The notes beneath the pieces were generated by a model. The model did not search any database. It saw only the letters and a list, made by a program, of their open reading frames with translations, and was not told the origin of the DNA. A DNA stretch of 64,000 bases, from the NCBI GenBank assembly GCA_002835675.1, contig PIZR01000008.1, positions 62,001-126,000 of the forward strand, given 5' to 3'. This stretch comes from Bacillus sp. BA3. Lineage in GTDB: Bacteria; Bacillota; Bacilli; Bacillales; DSM-1321. A program made the translations under genes and the position numbers. Of this stretch, positions 23,507 to 31,170 are shown piece by piece; position 1 is the stretch's first letter, and every line of letters begins with the position of its first letter.

Positions 23507-24193
23507 ATGCTTGAGGAAACTATGATGAATCATGTAAAAAAGATTTCCCATCAAAAAGATATGGCAAATAAAGCACAAATGATCTTAAAGGGCTGTGTGG
23601 ATTTTTTTTCATTTCAACGCGCTTCTTTATTCAGTTACTCATGTTTAACAGGAATGGGTGAAGGAATATGTGCATGTACGAGTGAAGATACCTTTTCATT
23701 ACATAATGTTAAAGAAAATATTCATGATATATATCCCATCCACCAAGCAGTCATCCATAACAAACCCATATACTTAACCATCCAACATGCGAAATCCTCC
23801 ATCCCTGCAAAATACGTTAAAAGGTTTTCCATCTCTTCATTGGCTATCATTCCGGTAATTGTGAATGACATGGCCATCGGTTTAGTGTTGGTTGATCCCA
23901 TTCACGCTAACGAGCCTGTTACCAAGAATGATTTAATGAAGCTTTCCCATTATTTAAAATTGGCCGTCGGTTCGACATTGGATTCCGCCCCTCCCACTTA
24001 CCTTCTAAGCAAACGTGAAGTGGAGGTCCTTCAATATTTAGCCAATGGATTGGGATTAAAGCAAATGGCACCAAAGATGAGCGTAAGTGAATTCACAGTC
24101 AGAGATCATATTTCTTCTGCTATCAGGAAATTGGGAGTGAATCACCGGACCGAGGCCGTCGCTGTTGCCATAAGGCACAAAATGATTATGTGA
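23507..24193 (+). CDS. GAF domain LuxR-family transcriptional regulator
   Basis: 228 residues. Residues about 20-150 look like a GAF sensor domain (ILKGCVDFFSFQRASLFSYS, LAIIPVIVNDMAIGLVLVDP); residues about 165-225 are the LuxR/GerE helix-turn-helix (LSKREVEVLQYLANGLGLKQMA, SEFTVRDHISSAIRKLGVNHRTEAV). No receiver domain, so it senses a small molecule or redox state rather than phosphorylation. Several cysteines (CLTG, CACT) in the GAF part could bind metal or ligand; this is only a suggestion. GGGAGG is 11 bases upstream. Divergent from the R2lox gene with a 137-base shared promoter region; the likely target is R2lox and the alcohol dehydrogenase. Confidence 0.82.
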   Translation: MLEETMMNHVKKISHQKDMANKAQMILKGCVDFFSFQRASLFSYSCLTGMGEGICACTSEDTFSLHNVKENIHDIYPIHQAVIHNKPIYLTIQHAKSSIPAKYVKRFSISSLAIIPVIVNDMAIGLVLVDPIHANEPVTKNDLMKLSHYLKLAVGSTLDSAPPTYLLSKREVEVLQYLANGLGLKQMAPKMSVSEFTVRDHISSAIRKLGVNHRTEAVAVAIRHKMIM

Positions 24194-24202
24194 AACAAAA
24201 AA

Positions 24203-24221
24203 AAACCTTCAAAGAAGGTTT
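24203..24221 (+). terminator. Terminator stem after the GAF-LuxR gene, interrupted by an IS relic
   Basis: AAACCTTC-AAA-GAAGGTTT preceded by a run of A; the T-tract expected downstream on the + strand is missing because the relic starts directly at 24222. Confidence 0.7.
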
Positions 24222-24430
24222 CAGACTGTAAACAAACTCTATAAAATCGAATTTTTTACGGTTTGTACAATTTGAACGTTGATTTCCTCTCCAGGCACTC
24301 ACTTTTCCCGCAGGCGTCTCGTACCCTCCGTTCCAATCAACTTTGTTTTAACTTTTAAATAGAACCCTTTTGCCTAAAGTCTTCATTTGAGGTGATGAGG
24401 ATGCTTTCTAAAACATGATTCTATTCAGCG
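24222..24430 (+). mobile_element. Decayed IS1182-family left-end relic (copy A)
   Basis: Starts CAGACTGTAaACAAACTC and aligns by eye with the better preserved copy at 61391: TTGaACGTTGATTTCC, CAGGCACTC, CGCAGGcGTCTCG, CCAATCAACTTTG, AGAACcCTTTTGCCTA, TGAGGTGATGAGGATGCTTTC. The transposase start (24401) runs only ATG-Leu-Ser-Lys-Thr before a stop, and homology ends after CTATTCAGCG near 24430. The middle GC-rich segment seen in the 61-kb copy is missing. No gene lies in 24194-24540 apart from this. Confidence 0.8.
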
Positions 24431-24493
24431 AAAACACGGAGGTCTCGTTGAGCCTTAACACTTAATTTCAGGCCAAAATTCAAAGGGAATTTC

Positions 24494-24533
24494 AAAAGGG
24501 GTTCGGAATTTTTAAATTCCGAACCCCTTTTGT
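24494..24533 (-). terminator. Terminator of the branched-chain aminotransferase gene
   Basis: AAAAGGGGTTCGGAATTT/AAATTCCGAACCCCTTTT, an 18-bp nearly perfect stem with a short loop, downstream of ilvE on the minus strand. Confidence 0.9.
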
Positions 24534-24540
24534 TTAAGTC

Positions 24541-25629
24541 TCATTGAGTCACTTTTTCTTCTACTTTCGTAGTCCAATTCAACTCGTCTGCGACTTTACC
24601 TGTTTGGACACCTGTCAGTGTATCATAAAGCTTTCTGGAAAGTTCGCCAGTTTCCCCGCTTTGAACAATCATTTCTTCACCATTCCACAAAAATTCACCA
24701 ATTGGCGATATGACCGCGGCTGTTCCCGTTCCAAAGGCCTCTTCCAAGTGACCTAATTTATGGGCTTCATGGACTTCCTCCATCGAAATGCGTCTTTCCG
24801 ACACGGGAAGACCCCAATGTTTCAGTAATTCTATAATGGAATCACGAGTAATACCCGGAAGGATGCTTCCATTTAAAGCAGGGGTGATGATTTCACCATT
24901 AATTTTGAAGAAAACATTCATGCTTCCAACTTCTTCGATATACTTTTTCTCCACTCCGTCTAACCAAAGAACTTGGGCATAACCCATCTTTTCGGATACT
25001 TCCTGGGCTTTTAGGCTCGATGCATAATTACCGCCCGTTTTGGCTTCACCTGTACCTCCATTAACTGCACGTGTAAAAGCTGACTCCACTGCAATTTTAA
25101 CTGGATGGATGCCTTCTTTATAATACGAACCTACTGGTGACATGATGATGATGAACTGATACTTATTCGATGGAGATACTCCAAGATAAGGCTCAGTAGC
25201 TATAATGAATGGCCTGATATATAAAGATGTCCCTTCTACCTGGGGAACCCAATCCTTATCAACGCTAATTAAAGTCTTTAAGGCCTTCAACGCGAAATCA
25301 ACGTCGACATCCGGTATGCATAATCGGCTATTCGAACTATTTAAGCGTTGGAAATTCTTTTCCGGACGGAATAAGATAATTTCATCCTCTGGTGTTGCAT
25401 ATGCCTTCAATCCTTCAAAAACGGATTGACCATAGTGAAAAATCATAGCTGACGGCTCCAATGAGAGCGGTTGATAAGGAACAATTCTTGGATCATGCCA
25501 CCCTTGCCCTTGTGTGTAATCCATAATAAACATATGATCGGTAAACTGCTTACCGAACTCAAGCTGGTCCGCTTGTGGTTTTTCTTTCTTTGTTGTACTA
25601 AGCGTGATTTGCATGTCATGTTCCTTCAT
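24541..25629 (-). CDS. ilvE: Branched-chain amino acid aminotransferase (class IV)
   Basis: 362 residues, group II BCAT. PLP lysine in GEAKTGGNYASSLKAQ; FHYGQSVFEGLKAY, SLYIRPFIIAT, EEVGSMNVFF and FGTGTAAVISPIG are the family blocks. It transfers the amino group between Ile/Leu/Val and 2-oxoglutarate, the last synthesis or first breakdown step. The ATG at 25629 has AAGGGG 8 bases upstream; the frame continues 15 codons further without a signal. A sigma-A promoter and a CodY-like box lie upstream, in line with control of BCAT by CodY in B. subtilis. No other ilv-leu gene is adjacent. Confidence 0.95.
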   Translation of the reverse strand: MKEHDMQITLSTTKKEKPQADQLEFGKQFTDHMFIMDYTQGQGWHDPRIVPYQPLSLEPSAMIFHYGQSVFEGLKAYATPEDEIILFRPEKNFQRLNSSNSRLCIPDVDVDFALKALKTLISVDKDWVPQVEGTSLYIRPFIIATEPYLGVSPSNKYQFIIIMSPVGSYYKEGIHPVKIAVESAFTRAVNGGTGEAKTGGNYASSLKAQEVSEKMGYAQVLWLDGVEKKYIEEVGSMNVFFKINGEIITPALNGSILPGITRDSIIELLKHWGLPVSERRISMEEVHEAHKLGHLEEAFGTGTAAVISPIGEFLWNGEEMIVQSGETGELSRKLYDTLTGVQTGKVADELNWTTKVEEKVTQ

Positions 25630-25691
25630 TACCAAAACCCCTTGTTGATTAAATTTACAAGATTTCACTTCCATAAAATCTATCTTTAATT

Positions 25692-25721
25692 AGTTTACTC
25701 CTATAAGGAATCATAGTTCAA
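25692..25721 (-). promoter_or_regulatory. Candidate sigma-A promoter of ilvE
   Basis: On the minus strand TTGAAC (25716-25721), 18-base spacer, TAAACT (25692-25697). Confidence 0.55.
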
Positions 25722-25793
25722 GCCTTTAAGACGAAATTTTCGGAATTTTTTAAAATAAATGGGTTTTTCTTTGATTTCCAGACTATGATTCCT
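25706..25793. repeat. Widely spaced 12-bp inverted repeat around the ilvE control region
   Basis: AGGAATCATAGT (25706-25717) and its perfect inverse ACTATGATTCCT (25782-25793). The first arm overlaps the -35 box and the pair brackets the CodY-like box. It could be a two-site operator or an RNA structure. Confidence 0.6.
25735..25749. promoter_or_regulatory. CodY-like box upstream of ilvE
   Basis: AATTTTCGGAATTTT; on the minus strand AAAATTCCGAAAATT, 12 of 15 matches to the CodY consensus AATTTTCWGAAAATT with a perfect right half CGAAAATT. It is 13 bases upstream of the -35 box. CodY would link the gene to branched-chain amino acid and GTP supply. Confidence 0.55.
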
Positions 25794-26190
25794 GAAAAAA
25801 GAATCAATTATTCCTGAAACCCTAGAAATATCAATTCCGGGTGGTACGCTAAGATGTCTTGAATATTAGATTAATTTTATCAAAATAATCACTATAAAGC
25901 CAATGAGAATAATTCTGGTTCATCGCAACTTAAGAGTAAATTCAATCGTTTCCCTTTTTGTAACCAGGAAAATCGATAAATGAAAAGACTTTTGGCAGAT
26001 TCGTGAATAAAACACCTAAGCTAATACCTGCAAACCTTATATGTATATTAAAATCCTTAGAATATATAACATTTTTAATCCGAATCCATAAAGTGTTTTT
26101 TCCCAACTCTAAGCACAGAGGAAAATTTTACATGAAATTCAATTTAGTAGTTTACTACTAAATAATATTCTTATATACTTATCCCACAAG
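25750..26190. other. Gene-free A/T-rich intergenic region
   Basis: Holds one arm of the ilvE inverted repeat and otherwise no coding frame with a ribosome binding site, no riboswitch that I can recognise, and no clear hairpin with a T-run. It presumably carries the promoter of the OFA-type transporter. Confidence 0.5.
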
Positions 26191-26239
26191 ATAGATAAAA
26201 CGCATGCAAAACGATATATTATAGATAAAACGCATGCAA
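26191..26239. repeat. 19-bp direct repeat upstream of the OFA transporter
   Basis: ATAGATAAAACGCATGCAA occurs at 26191-26209 and again at 26221-26239, exactly 30 bases apart, ending 34 bases before the transporter start. Each copy contains the palindrome GCATGC. It lies in the 5' leader or promoter. Confidence 0.9.
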
Positions 26240-26272
26240 CTTTCTTATTTTTTAACGAAAAGGGGTAACAAC

Positions 26273-27541
26273 ATGACAAAAAACAGATGGTTAATCGCTT
26301 TATCCGCTATCGCCATTCACCTTTCCATTGGTGGTGCATACGCATATAGCGTTTACAAAAAACCATTAGTCGAGACTATGGGGTGGTCAGAAACTGAAGT
26401 AACTTTAGCATTCACAATAATGATGGCGCTTGCAGGAACTTCTGCTGCCTTCTTTGGCAAATTCGTAGAAAAAAATGGTCCAAGGAAGTCAGCAATGGTC
26501 GCTGCCGTATTATTCGGTTTAGGTCAAGCTGGTTCCGGTTTAGCAGTAATGGTCGATTCACTTCCGCTTTACCTATTGACATATGGGGTTTTAAGTGGAC
26601 TTGGTATGGGGATTGGGTACATTTCACCAGTATCCACTTTAGTCAAATGGTTCCCAGATCGCAGGGGATTGGCAACAGGAATGGCAGTATTAGGTTTTGG
26701 TGCCGGAGCACTCATTACAGCCCCAGTAGCTGCAAGCCTTATGGAATCCGTTGGCATTTATACTACATATTATATTTTAGGCGCAGGCTATTTCATATTG
26801 ATGTTCCTAGGAGCATCCTATATTGCACCTCCAAAGGCCAACTGGCTACCTGAAGGAATGAAGAAAGATATTGAGTCCGGTAAGAAAGAACTGAAGAAAG
26901 ACCTAAGGCAATTAACTGCAAAAGAAGCGGTTAAAACTAAACACTTCTGGATGTTATGGTCCATGAAACTGATAAATACAAGTGCAGGGATCATGATGAT
27001 ATCGGTAGCTTCACCTATGGCTCAAGACGTTGTTGGCCTGTCTGTAGCAGGTGCAGCAACATTAGTCGGTATTATGGGAATCTTTAATGGCGGAGGAAGA
27101 CTTGGCTGGGCAGCAGCATCGGATTATATTGGACGTCCAAATGTTTTCGTCATTTTCTTCATCATTCAAATCGGAGCATTCCTTTTACTTCCTACCACTA
27201 CAAATACACTATTGTTCCAAGGACTCATCTTGCTGGTCGTGAGTTGTTATGGAGGAGGATTTTCAAATCTCCCAGCATTTGCCGGGGATTTATTTGGAAC
27301 TAAGGAAATTGGGGCCATCCACGGTTACCTTTTAACTACATGGTCTCTAGGCGGGGTTTGCGGACCTATGTTAGTTACCGCAATCAGGGAAAGTACGAAC
27401 AGTTACATCCCCGTATTCTATGTTTTCGCAGCATTAATTGCGATAGCATTTGCCATCTCCATCTGGTTGCGTCTGGACATTAAAAAAATGCAAACAGAAC
27501 AGAAACAAGGAGTAACGAACACATTCAGTAAAATATCCTAA
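26273..27541 (+). CDS. MFS transporter, OFA (oxalate:formate antiporter-like) family
   Basis: 422 residues with about 12 hydrophobic segments. The N-terminal RWLIALSAIAIHLSIGGAYAYSVY, the MFS loop motif FGKFVEKNGPRKSAM and LVKWFPDRRGLATGMAVLGFG are characteristic of the OFA group; the central hydrophilic loop (about residues 195-225) is lysine-rich. It should import or exchange small organic acids by proton-coupled or antiport transport; oxalate is not assured. AAAGGGG lies 6 bases before the ATG. Monocistronic with a strong terminator. A 30-bp duplication sits in its control region. Confidence 0.88.
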   Translation: MTKNRWLIALSAIAIHLSIGGAYAYSVYKKPLVETMGWSETEVTLAFTIMMALAGTSAAFFGKFVEKNGPRKSAMVAAVLFGLGQAGSGLAVMVDSLPLYLLTYGVLSGLGMGIGYISPVSTLVKWFPDRRGLATGMAVLGFGAGALITAPVAASLMESVGIYTTYYILGAGYFILMFLGASYIAPPKANWLPEGMKKDIESGKKELKKDLRQLTAKEAVKTKHFWMLWSMKLINTSAGIMMISVASPMAQDVVGLSVAGAATLVGIMGIFNGGGRLGWAAASDYIGRPNVFVIFFIIQIGAFLLLPTTTNTLLFQGLILLVVSCYGGGFSNLPAFAGDLFGTKEIGAIHGYLLTTWSLGGVCGPMLVTAIRESTNSYIPVFYVFAALIAIAFAISIWLRLDIKKMQTEQKQGVTNTFSKIS

Positions 27542-27554
27542 TTTAAAACCTTGT

Positions 27555-27616
27555 AAAAAGGCATTATCAAGTAAAGTTCCATAACCGGAATTTACCTTTG
27601 ATGATGCCTTTTTTGT
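27555..27616 (+). terminator. Long terminator hairpin after the OFA transporter
   Basis: AAAAAGGCATtATCAA...GGTAAATTCC-type arms: GGCAT..TATCAAGTAAA-GTTCC and GGAATTTACCTTTGATGATGCC pair over about 24 bp, then TTTTTTG. Confidence 0.85.
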
Positions 27617-28043
27617 TTTGGCCTAACCGGCGGCTGCTTTTAAAAAACTTTCGGATATCTTCCGGATCGATGTCTTTTTGGAACTTTTTACGATTTATCA
27701 TCCCAGCAGGATTTCTTGCTGGTGCAGTTTTGCACATTGCTTAAACTTAACCGCAGTAGTCTAGGGAAATGCATTCATTGGGCATATCGACTTATGAACG
27801 TGAGGACAGGTAAAAGTCAAAGTGACCAAATATTTTTTTAAAGTTGACTTTCATATTTCAGTGAAAGTCTGTTTTTGTTTGCTTGCCGCTATATTAACAG
27901 ACTGTATTCCCATTTCCTTCTGGTCAGCTATATCGAAAAAAGTTGAATGATCATTTTACACCAAACAATTAGAACAAGTTATTTAGTTTAACATTAAGCT
28001 AAATCAGGGAATCAAGTAAGAGATGGAATTAGGGGGGATTGTC
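27617..28043. other. Gene-free region with an orphan terminator-like hairpin
   Basis: No coding frame with a ribosome binding site. Near the middle (27846-27880) lies GACTTTCA-8-base loop-TGAAAGTC followed by TGTTTTTGTTT on the + strand. It is separate from the transporter's terminator and precedes yueF by 160 bases, so it may end a small RNA or an attenuated leader. Confidence 0.5.
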
Positions 28044-29111
28044 TTGTGGATCAATAAACCGTTTTTCAAATATGCATGCGCGATCATTTTGATCATTTTA
28101 ATTATTTTTTTACTAGGTAAGATTGATTATGTTCTGCAGCCGCTACAAAAAATAATTGCTGCGATGTTTTTCCCTATTATTGTGGCTGGGCTTTTATACT
28201 ATATATTACGTCCGGTCGTTAACTTTTTAACTGAATTTATCCCGAGGTCAGCTAGCATCTTTACCGTTTTTTTAATTATATTTAGTATGATTGGGATGGT
28301 AGGTTACTTTGGCAGTCCTGTAATCGTTGACCAATTTCAAAAATTATCTGAAAACCTCCCCAGCAAAGTCAAGGCATTGTCTAAAGAATCTGAAGTCATG
28401 ATTGAAAAAAATGATTTTGGCATGGTCAATATGGAAGAATTGAAAGAAAAAGCGGTCACACATTTGAAAGATTACTCCGAAAAACTCATAGTGAATGTCA
28501 ATACCATTTTTTCCACGATCACTAGTGTTTTAACAGTATTGGTCATTACACCATTCATTTTATTCTATTTCTTGAAGGATGGAGATAAATTAAGACCATT
28601 TCTATTAAAATATATTCCGACCGATGTAGAATCAGAGGGAAACACGATTTTAAAAGACGTCGATAAAACCCTTTCAACTTATATTATCGGTCAATTCATC
28701 ATATCAATCGTCATTGGAACTTTGATGTATATTGGCTACCTTATTATCGGTCTCGATTATGCACTTGTACTAGCCCTATTCGCCATGATTTTTACCGTTG
28801 TACCATTCCTTGGTCCATTAATAAGCATCATCCCTGCCCTCTTCATTGCCTTACAGCAAGACATTGGGCTGGCAGTAAAAGTACTCATTGTCCTTACCGT
28901 TGTTCAACAGGTCGAAGGGCACTTGGTTACACCGAATGTTATGGGAAAACGTCTTAACATTCACCCACTTACCATTATCTTATTGCTGCTTGCTGCAGGA
29001 TCAATATACGGTTTCATTGGCATTTTAATCGCTATCCCCACGTATTCCGTAGTAAAAACAATCATAGGGAATTTCAGGAAGTTTTATAGCTTACGGAAAA
29101 GGGTTGCATAA
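28044..29111 (+). CDS. yueF: AI-2E family transporter (YueF/UPF0118)
   Basis: 355 residues, several hydrophobic helices: N-terminal pair (FFKYACAIILIILIIFLLG, MFFPIIVAGLLYYILRPVV), a hydrophilic middle region (about 95-145), then a helix-rich C-terminal half with DYALVLALFAMIFTVVPFLGPLIS and VEGHLVTPNVMGKRLNIHPL, the family signature. Members move autoinducer-2, act as Na+/H+ antiporters or have unknown cargo; the name does not prove AI-2 export. The TTG at 28044 (AGGGGGG, 6 bases) is preferred over an ATG at 28023 that precedes the ribosome binding site. yueI is encoded convergently downstream, as part of the conserved yue neighbourhood of Bacillus. Confidence 0.87.
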   Translation: MWINKPFFKYACAIILIILIIFLLGKIDYVLQPLQKIIAAMFFPIIVAGLLYYILRPVVNFLTEFIPRSASIFTVFLIIFSMIGMVGYFGSPVIVDQFQKLSENLPSKVKALSKESEVMIEKNDFGMVNMEELKEKAVTHLKDYSEKLIVNVNTIFSTITSVLTVLVITPFILFYFLKDGDKLRPFLLKYIPTDVESEGNTILKDVDKTLSTYIIGQFIISIVIGTLMYIGYLIIGLDYALVLALFAMIFTVVPFLGPLISIIPALFIALQQDIGLAVKVLIVLTVVQQVEGHLVTPNVMGKRLNIHPLTIILLLLAAGSIYGFIGILIAIPTYSVVKTIIGNFRKFYSLRKRVA

Positions 29112-29183
29112 TCAGGAATGGTTGTCTACACAATTAATTAAAGACGCTTGAAAATAAAACAAAAATCATTCATCACCTTTTCA

Positions 29184-29230
29184 AACTGTAGACAAACTTT
29201 AGGATAAGAGAGTTTGCCTGCAGTTTTTTG
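29184..29230 (+). terminator. Terminator after yueF of the repeated CTGTAGACAAACT hairpin family
   Basis: AACTGTAGACAAACT...AGTTTGCCTGCAGTT with about 12-base loop followed by TTTTTTG. The stem is a close relative of those at 8.85, 32.0 and 61.4 kb. Nothing else is seen in 29112-29336. Confidence 0.75.
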
Positions 29231-29336
29231 TTTTTCAAAACGTTCCAGTTCATCCACATATAACGGTAAAAAACAAGAAGGATAACCTATTCTTGATTTT
29301 AAATCTCTTTCGTGCCTCTTTTTATAGACAAACTAA

Positions 29337-29362
29337 AAACGTTGATAATTCTATCAACGTTT
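29337..29362 (-). terminator. Terminator overlapping the yueI stop codon
   Basis: AAACGTTGATA-4-base loop-TATCAACGTTT, 11-bp perfect stem with TTTAGTTTG after it on the minus strand; the TGA stop of yueI is in the stem. Confidence 0.85.
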
Positions 29363-29806
29363 GTTTAATAATTTTTTAACAAAGCGCTTGAAAAACGCTT
29401 TGAAGCTTTTCTTTTTGATGACTTGCTGGGCATGATATTTCTTCTCGATATGAATTTCCTCTTTGTTTATGGCATTATTTTCTGCCAATACCAGACCCAA
29501 ATCGGAGTTGTGATCTTTGTTTAGGACAATTTTATAAGGAATATTATGACTCATTGCCAATTTTATATATTTCCCTAAATATTGATAGTCCATCTGACCA
29601 TTTAAAAACAAATTTGAACGGGGATACTGCTTCATCATCTGCTCTATCTCCGGATATACATTCGTTTCAAAGACTTGGCTTTTTTTTAGTACGATGACGA
29701 CGCGCTCCCGTAATGTGCCCAGAAATTCCCTTCGTTCACCAGGCTTTATTTCTTTTGGACCATGGATTCCTTGTTCTAGATAGTCCTCCACATTTAGGCG
29801 TGACAA
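29354..29806 (-). CDS. yueI: YueI family protein
   Basis: 150 residues. Core segments NVEDYLEQGIHGPKEIKPGERREFLGTLRERV, YLGKYIKLAMSHNIPYKIVLNK and GLVLAENNAINKEEI are those of the YueI family (DUF1694), a cytoplasmic protein of unknown function. The C-terminal third (KKKSFKAFFKRFVKKLLNKR) is strongly basic. TTG start at 29806 with GGAGGTGG upstream. Convergent with yueF. Confidence 0.88.
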   Translation of the reverse strand: MSRLNVEDYLEQGIHGPKEIKPGERREFLGTLRERVVIVLKKSQVFETNVYPEIEQMMKQYPRSNLFLNGQMDYQYLGKYIKLAMSHNIPYKIVLNKDHNSDLGLVLAENNAINKEEIHIEKKYHAQQVIKKKSFKAFFKRFVKKLLNKR

Positions 29807-29952
29807 TTCTTTTCCACCTCCGCTTTCACTTCAATAATGTATGTAATATGGCCAAAAATAGTGCCCATCATTCTTTAGGTATGCAAACAATCAGAAAGTA
29901 CTCTGGGTTTAAAATACCCATTGTTAGTTTACCCCCACTTTAAAAAATTGTC

Positions 29953-29980
29953 ACTTTAGCCCCACTTCATGCATAGGATA
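29953..29980 (+). promoter_or_regulatory. Sigma-K-type promoter of the L,D-transpeptidase gene
   Basis: AC (29953-29954), 17-base spacer, CATAggaTA (29972-29980), matching the sigma-K pattern AC-N16/17-CATANNNTA, 46 bases before the ATG. The B. subtilis homologue ykuD is a late sporulation gene, which agrees. Confidence 0.6.
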
Positions 29981-30026
29981 GTATATGTGTAAAAGTAGGT
30001 TGCTTAAATGAGGGACGGGGAAAAAC

Positions 30027-30770
30027 ATGAGGAAATTAATTGTATTTATATTGATATTCGCCTTTACTTTTGTTGGGTTCAGTAATACTTCAGGTGCGGC
30101 AGCAAGACAACTGATTATCATCAATAAAGCCAATAATCAGCTTGCCTATTACGAAAATGATAAGTTGGTGAGGGTATTCATCGTGGCGACAGGAAAGAAA
30201 GCCTCCTACACTCCTGAAGGAAAGTTCAAGGTAGTGACAAAGATTGTGAATCGTCCCTATTATAAAGGCAACATTAGAGGCGGAGACCCAAAAAACCCTC
30301 TAGGTAAAAGATGGCTGGGGATCAATGCAAGGAACACACCAGGAAATACGTACGCAATACATGGCAATAATGATTCTACAACCATTGGGAAATATATAAG
30401 TGCCGGTTGTATTCGGATGTATAACAATGAAGTTCAGTGGCTGTACGATAGGGTGAGAATGAACACTGTAGTCTTGATTGCCAGTTCGAATAGATCATTT
30501 GCCACCATAGCTGCCACGAATGGATATAAAGTGAGCGGATCTGTGAGCCTACCTGTAAATACCAACTCTACCCTAAAAAAAGGAAGCAGTGGCCCCCAAG
30601 TAATTGAACTGCAAAAAAGATTAACTAAACTTGGATTCAGCACTAAAGGAGTGGATGGATCATTTGGAAAAAACACCGAAACAGCTGTGAAAAAATTCCA
30701 AAGCTCCAAAAAGCTTACTTCTGATGGAATCGTCGGACCAAAAACGAAAAAAGCGCTTGGACTTAAATAA
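30027..30770 (+). CDS. L,D-transpeptidase (YkuD domain) with C-terminal peptidoglycan-binding domain
   Basis: 247 residues: signal peptide (RKLIVFILIFAFTFVGFSNTSGAAA), YkuD catalytic domain about residues 28-155 with the active-site region HGNNDSTTIGKYISAGCIRM (catalytic Cys in SAGCIRM), and a PG_binding_1 domain about residues 183-246 (LKKGSSGPQVIELQKRL, DGIVGPKTKKAL). It should form 3-3 cross-links or attach proteins in the wall or spore cortex. The domain order is reverse to B. subtilis YkuD, which has an N-terminal LysM. The sigma-K-like promoter suggests expression in the mother cell late in sporulation. Confidence 0.92.
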   Translation: MRKLIVFILIFAFTFVGFSNTSGAAARQLIIINKANNQLAYYENDKLVRVFIVATGKKASYTPEGKFKVVTKIVNRPYYKGNIRGGDPKNPLGKRWLGINARNTPGNTYAIHGNNDSTTIGKYISAGCIRMYNNEVQWLYDRVRMNTVVLIASSNRSFATIAATNGYKVSGSVSLPVNTNSTLKKGSSGPQVIELQKRLTKLGFSTKGVDGSFGKNTETAVKKFQSSKKLTSDGIVGPKTKKALGLK

Positions 30771-30781
30771 TTTTCATTGCC

Positions 30782-30812
30782 GATATCCACTTTTAGAGGA
30801 TATCTTTTTTTG
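30782..30812 (+). terminator. Terminator of the L,D-transpeptidase gene
   Basis: GATATCC-9-base loop-GGATATC followed by TTTTTTT. Confidence 0.8.
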
Positions 30813-30951
30813 TGTTTTAACTTTCCAACCTATACATTATTACCCATATCGTCTTTAATTTCCCACCACCGGTTATTGACTTTATGTTATAATTTATACA
30901 TCAACAGCTAATCATAATCGCACTGTCATTACATAAAAGGAGGTAATACAA

Positions 30952-31053
30952 ATGTACGATGAAATTCTCGTAAATTCCATTAAAGCAATTTTTGTTATTG
31001 GCACCATCTCGATGTTTGTAATATTAGGATTCGTAAAAGGACGCCGGTTTTAA
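30952..31053 (+). CDS. Small predicted membrane protein, 33 residues
   Basis: Too short for most gene finders. ATG with a perfect AAAGGAGGT 8 bases upstream. The peptide is MYDEILVNSIKAIFVIGT then ISMFVILGFVKGRRF: a short acidic head, one hydrophobic helix (residues about 8-28) and a basic KGRRF tail, so a single-pass membrane protein with the C-terminus probably inside. Codon use is normal. No family recognised. It lies alone between the L,D-transpeptidase terminator and the minus-strand small gene at 31171. Confidence 0.72.
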   Translation: MYDEILVNSIKAIFVIGTISMFVILGFVKGRRF

Positions 31054-31133
31054 CTTTATCCAATTCTTTAAAATATCCTCACTTGCCTGATTACTTGTAT
31101 TTTTTTCATACCGGTACTCAGGTTATTTTTAGT

Positions 31134-31169
31134 CAGAAAAAAAGCATATCCTCTCTGGGCATGCTTTTC
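31134..31169 (-). terminator. Terminator of the 40-residue gene
   Basis: AAAAGCAT-gCC-6-base loop-GG-ATGCTTTTTTT type hairpin on the minus strand, directly after the stop codon at 31171. Confidence 0.75.
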
Positions 31170-31170
31170 C

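Noticed and set aside
25836..25858. T-box-like word CCGGGTGGTACGCTAAG upstream region of ilvE
   Set aside because: It is on the + strand, opposite to ilvE, the ACCGCG part is broken, and there is no stem I, specifier loop or terminator.
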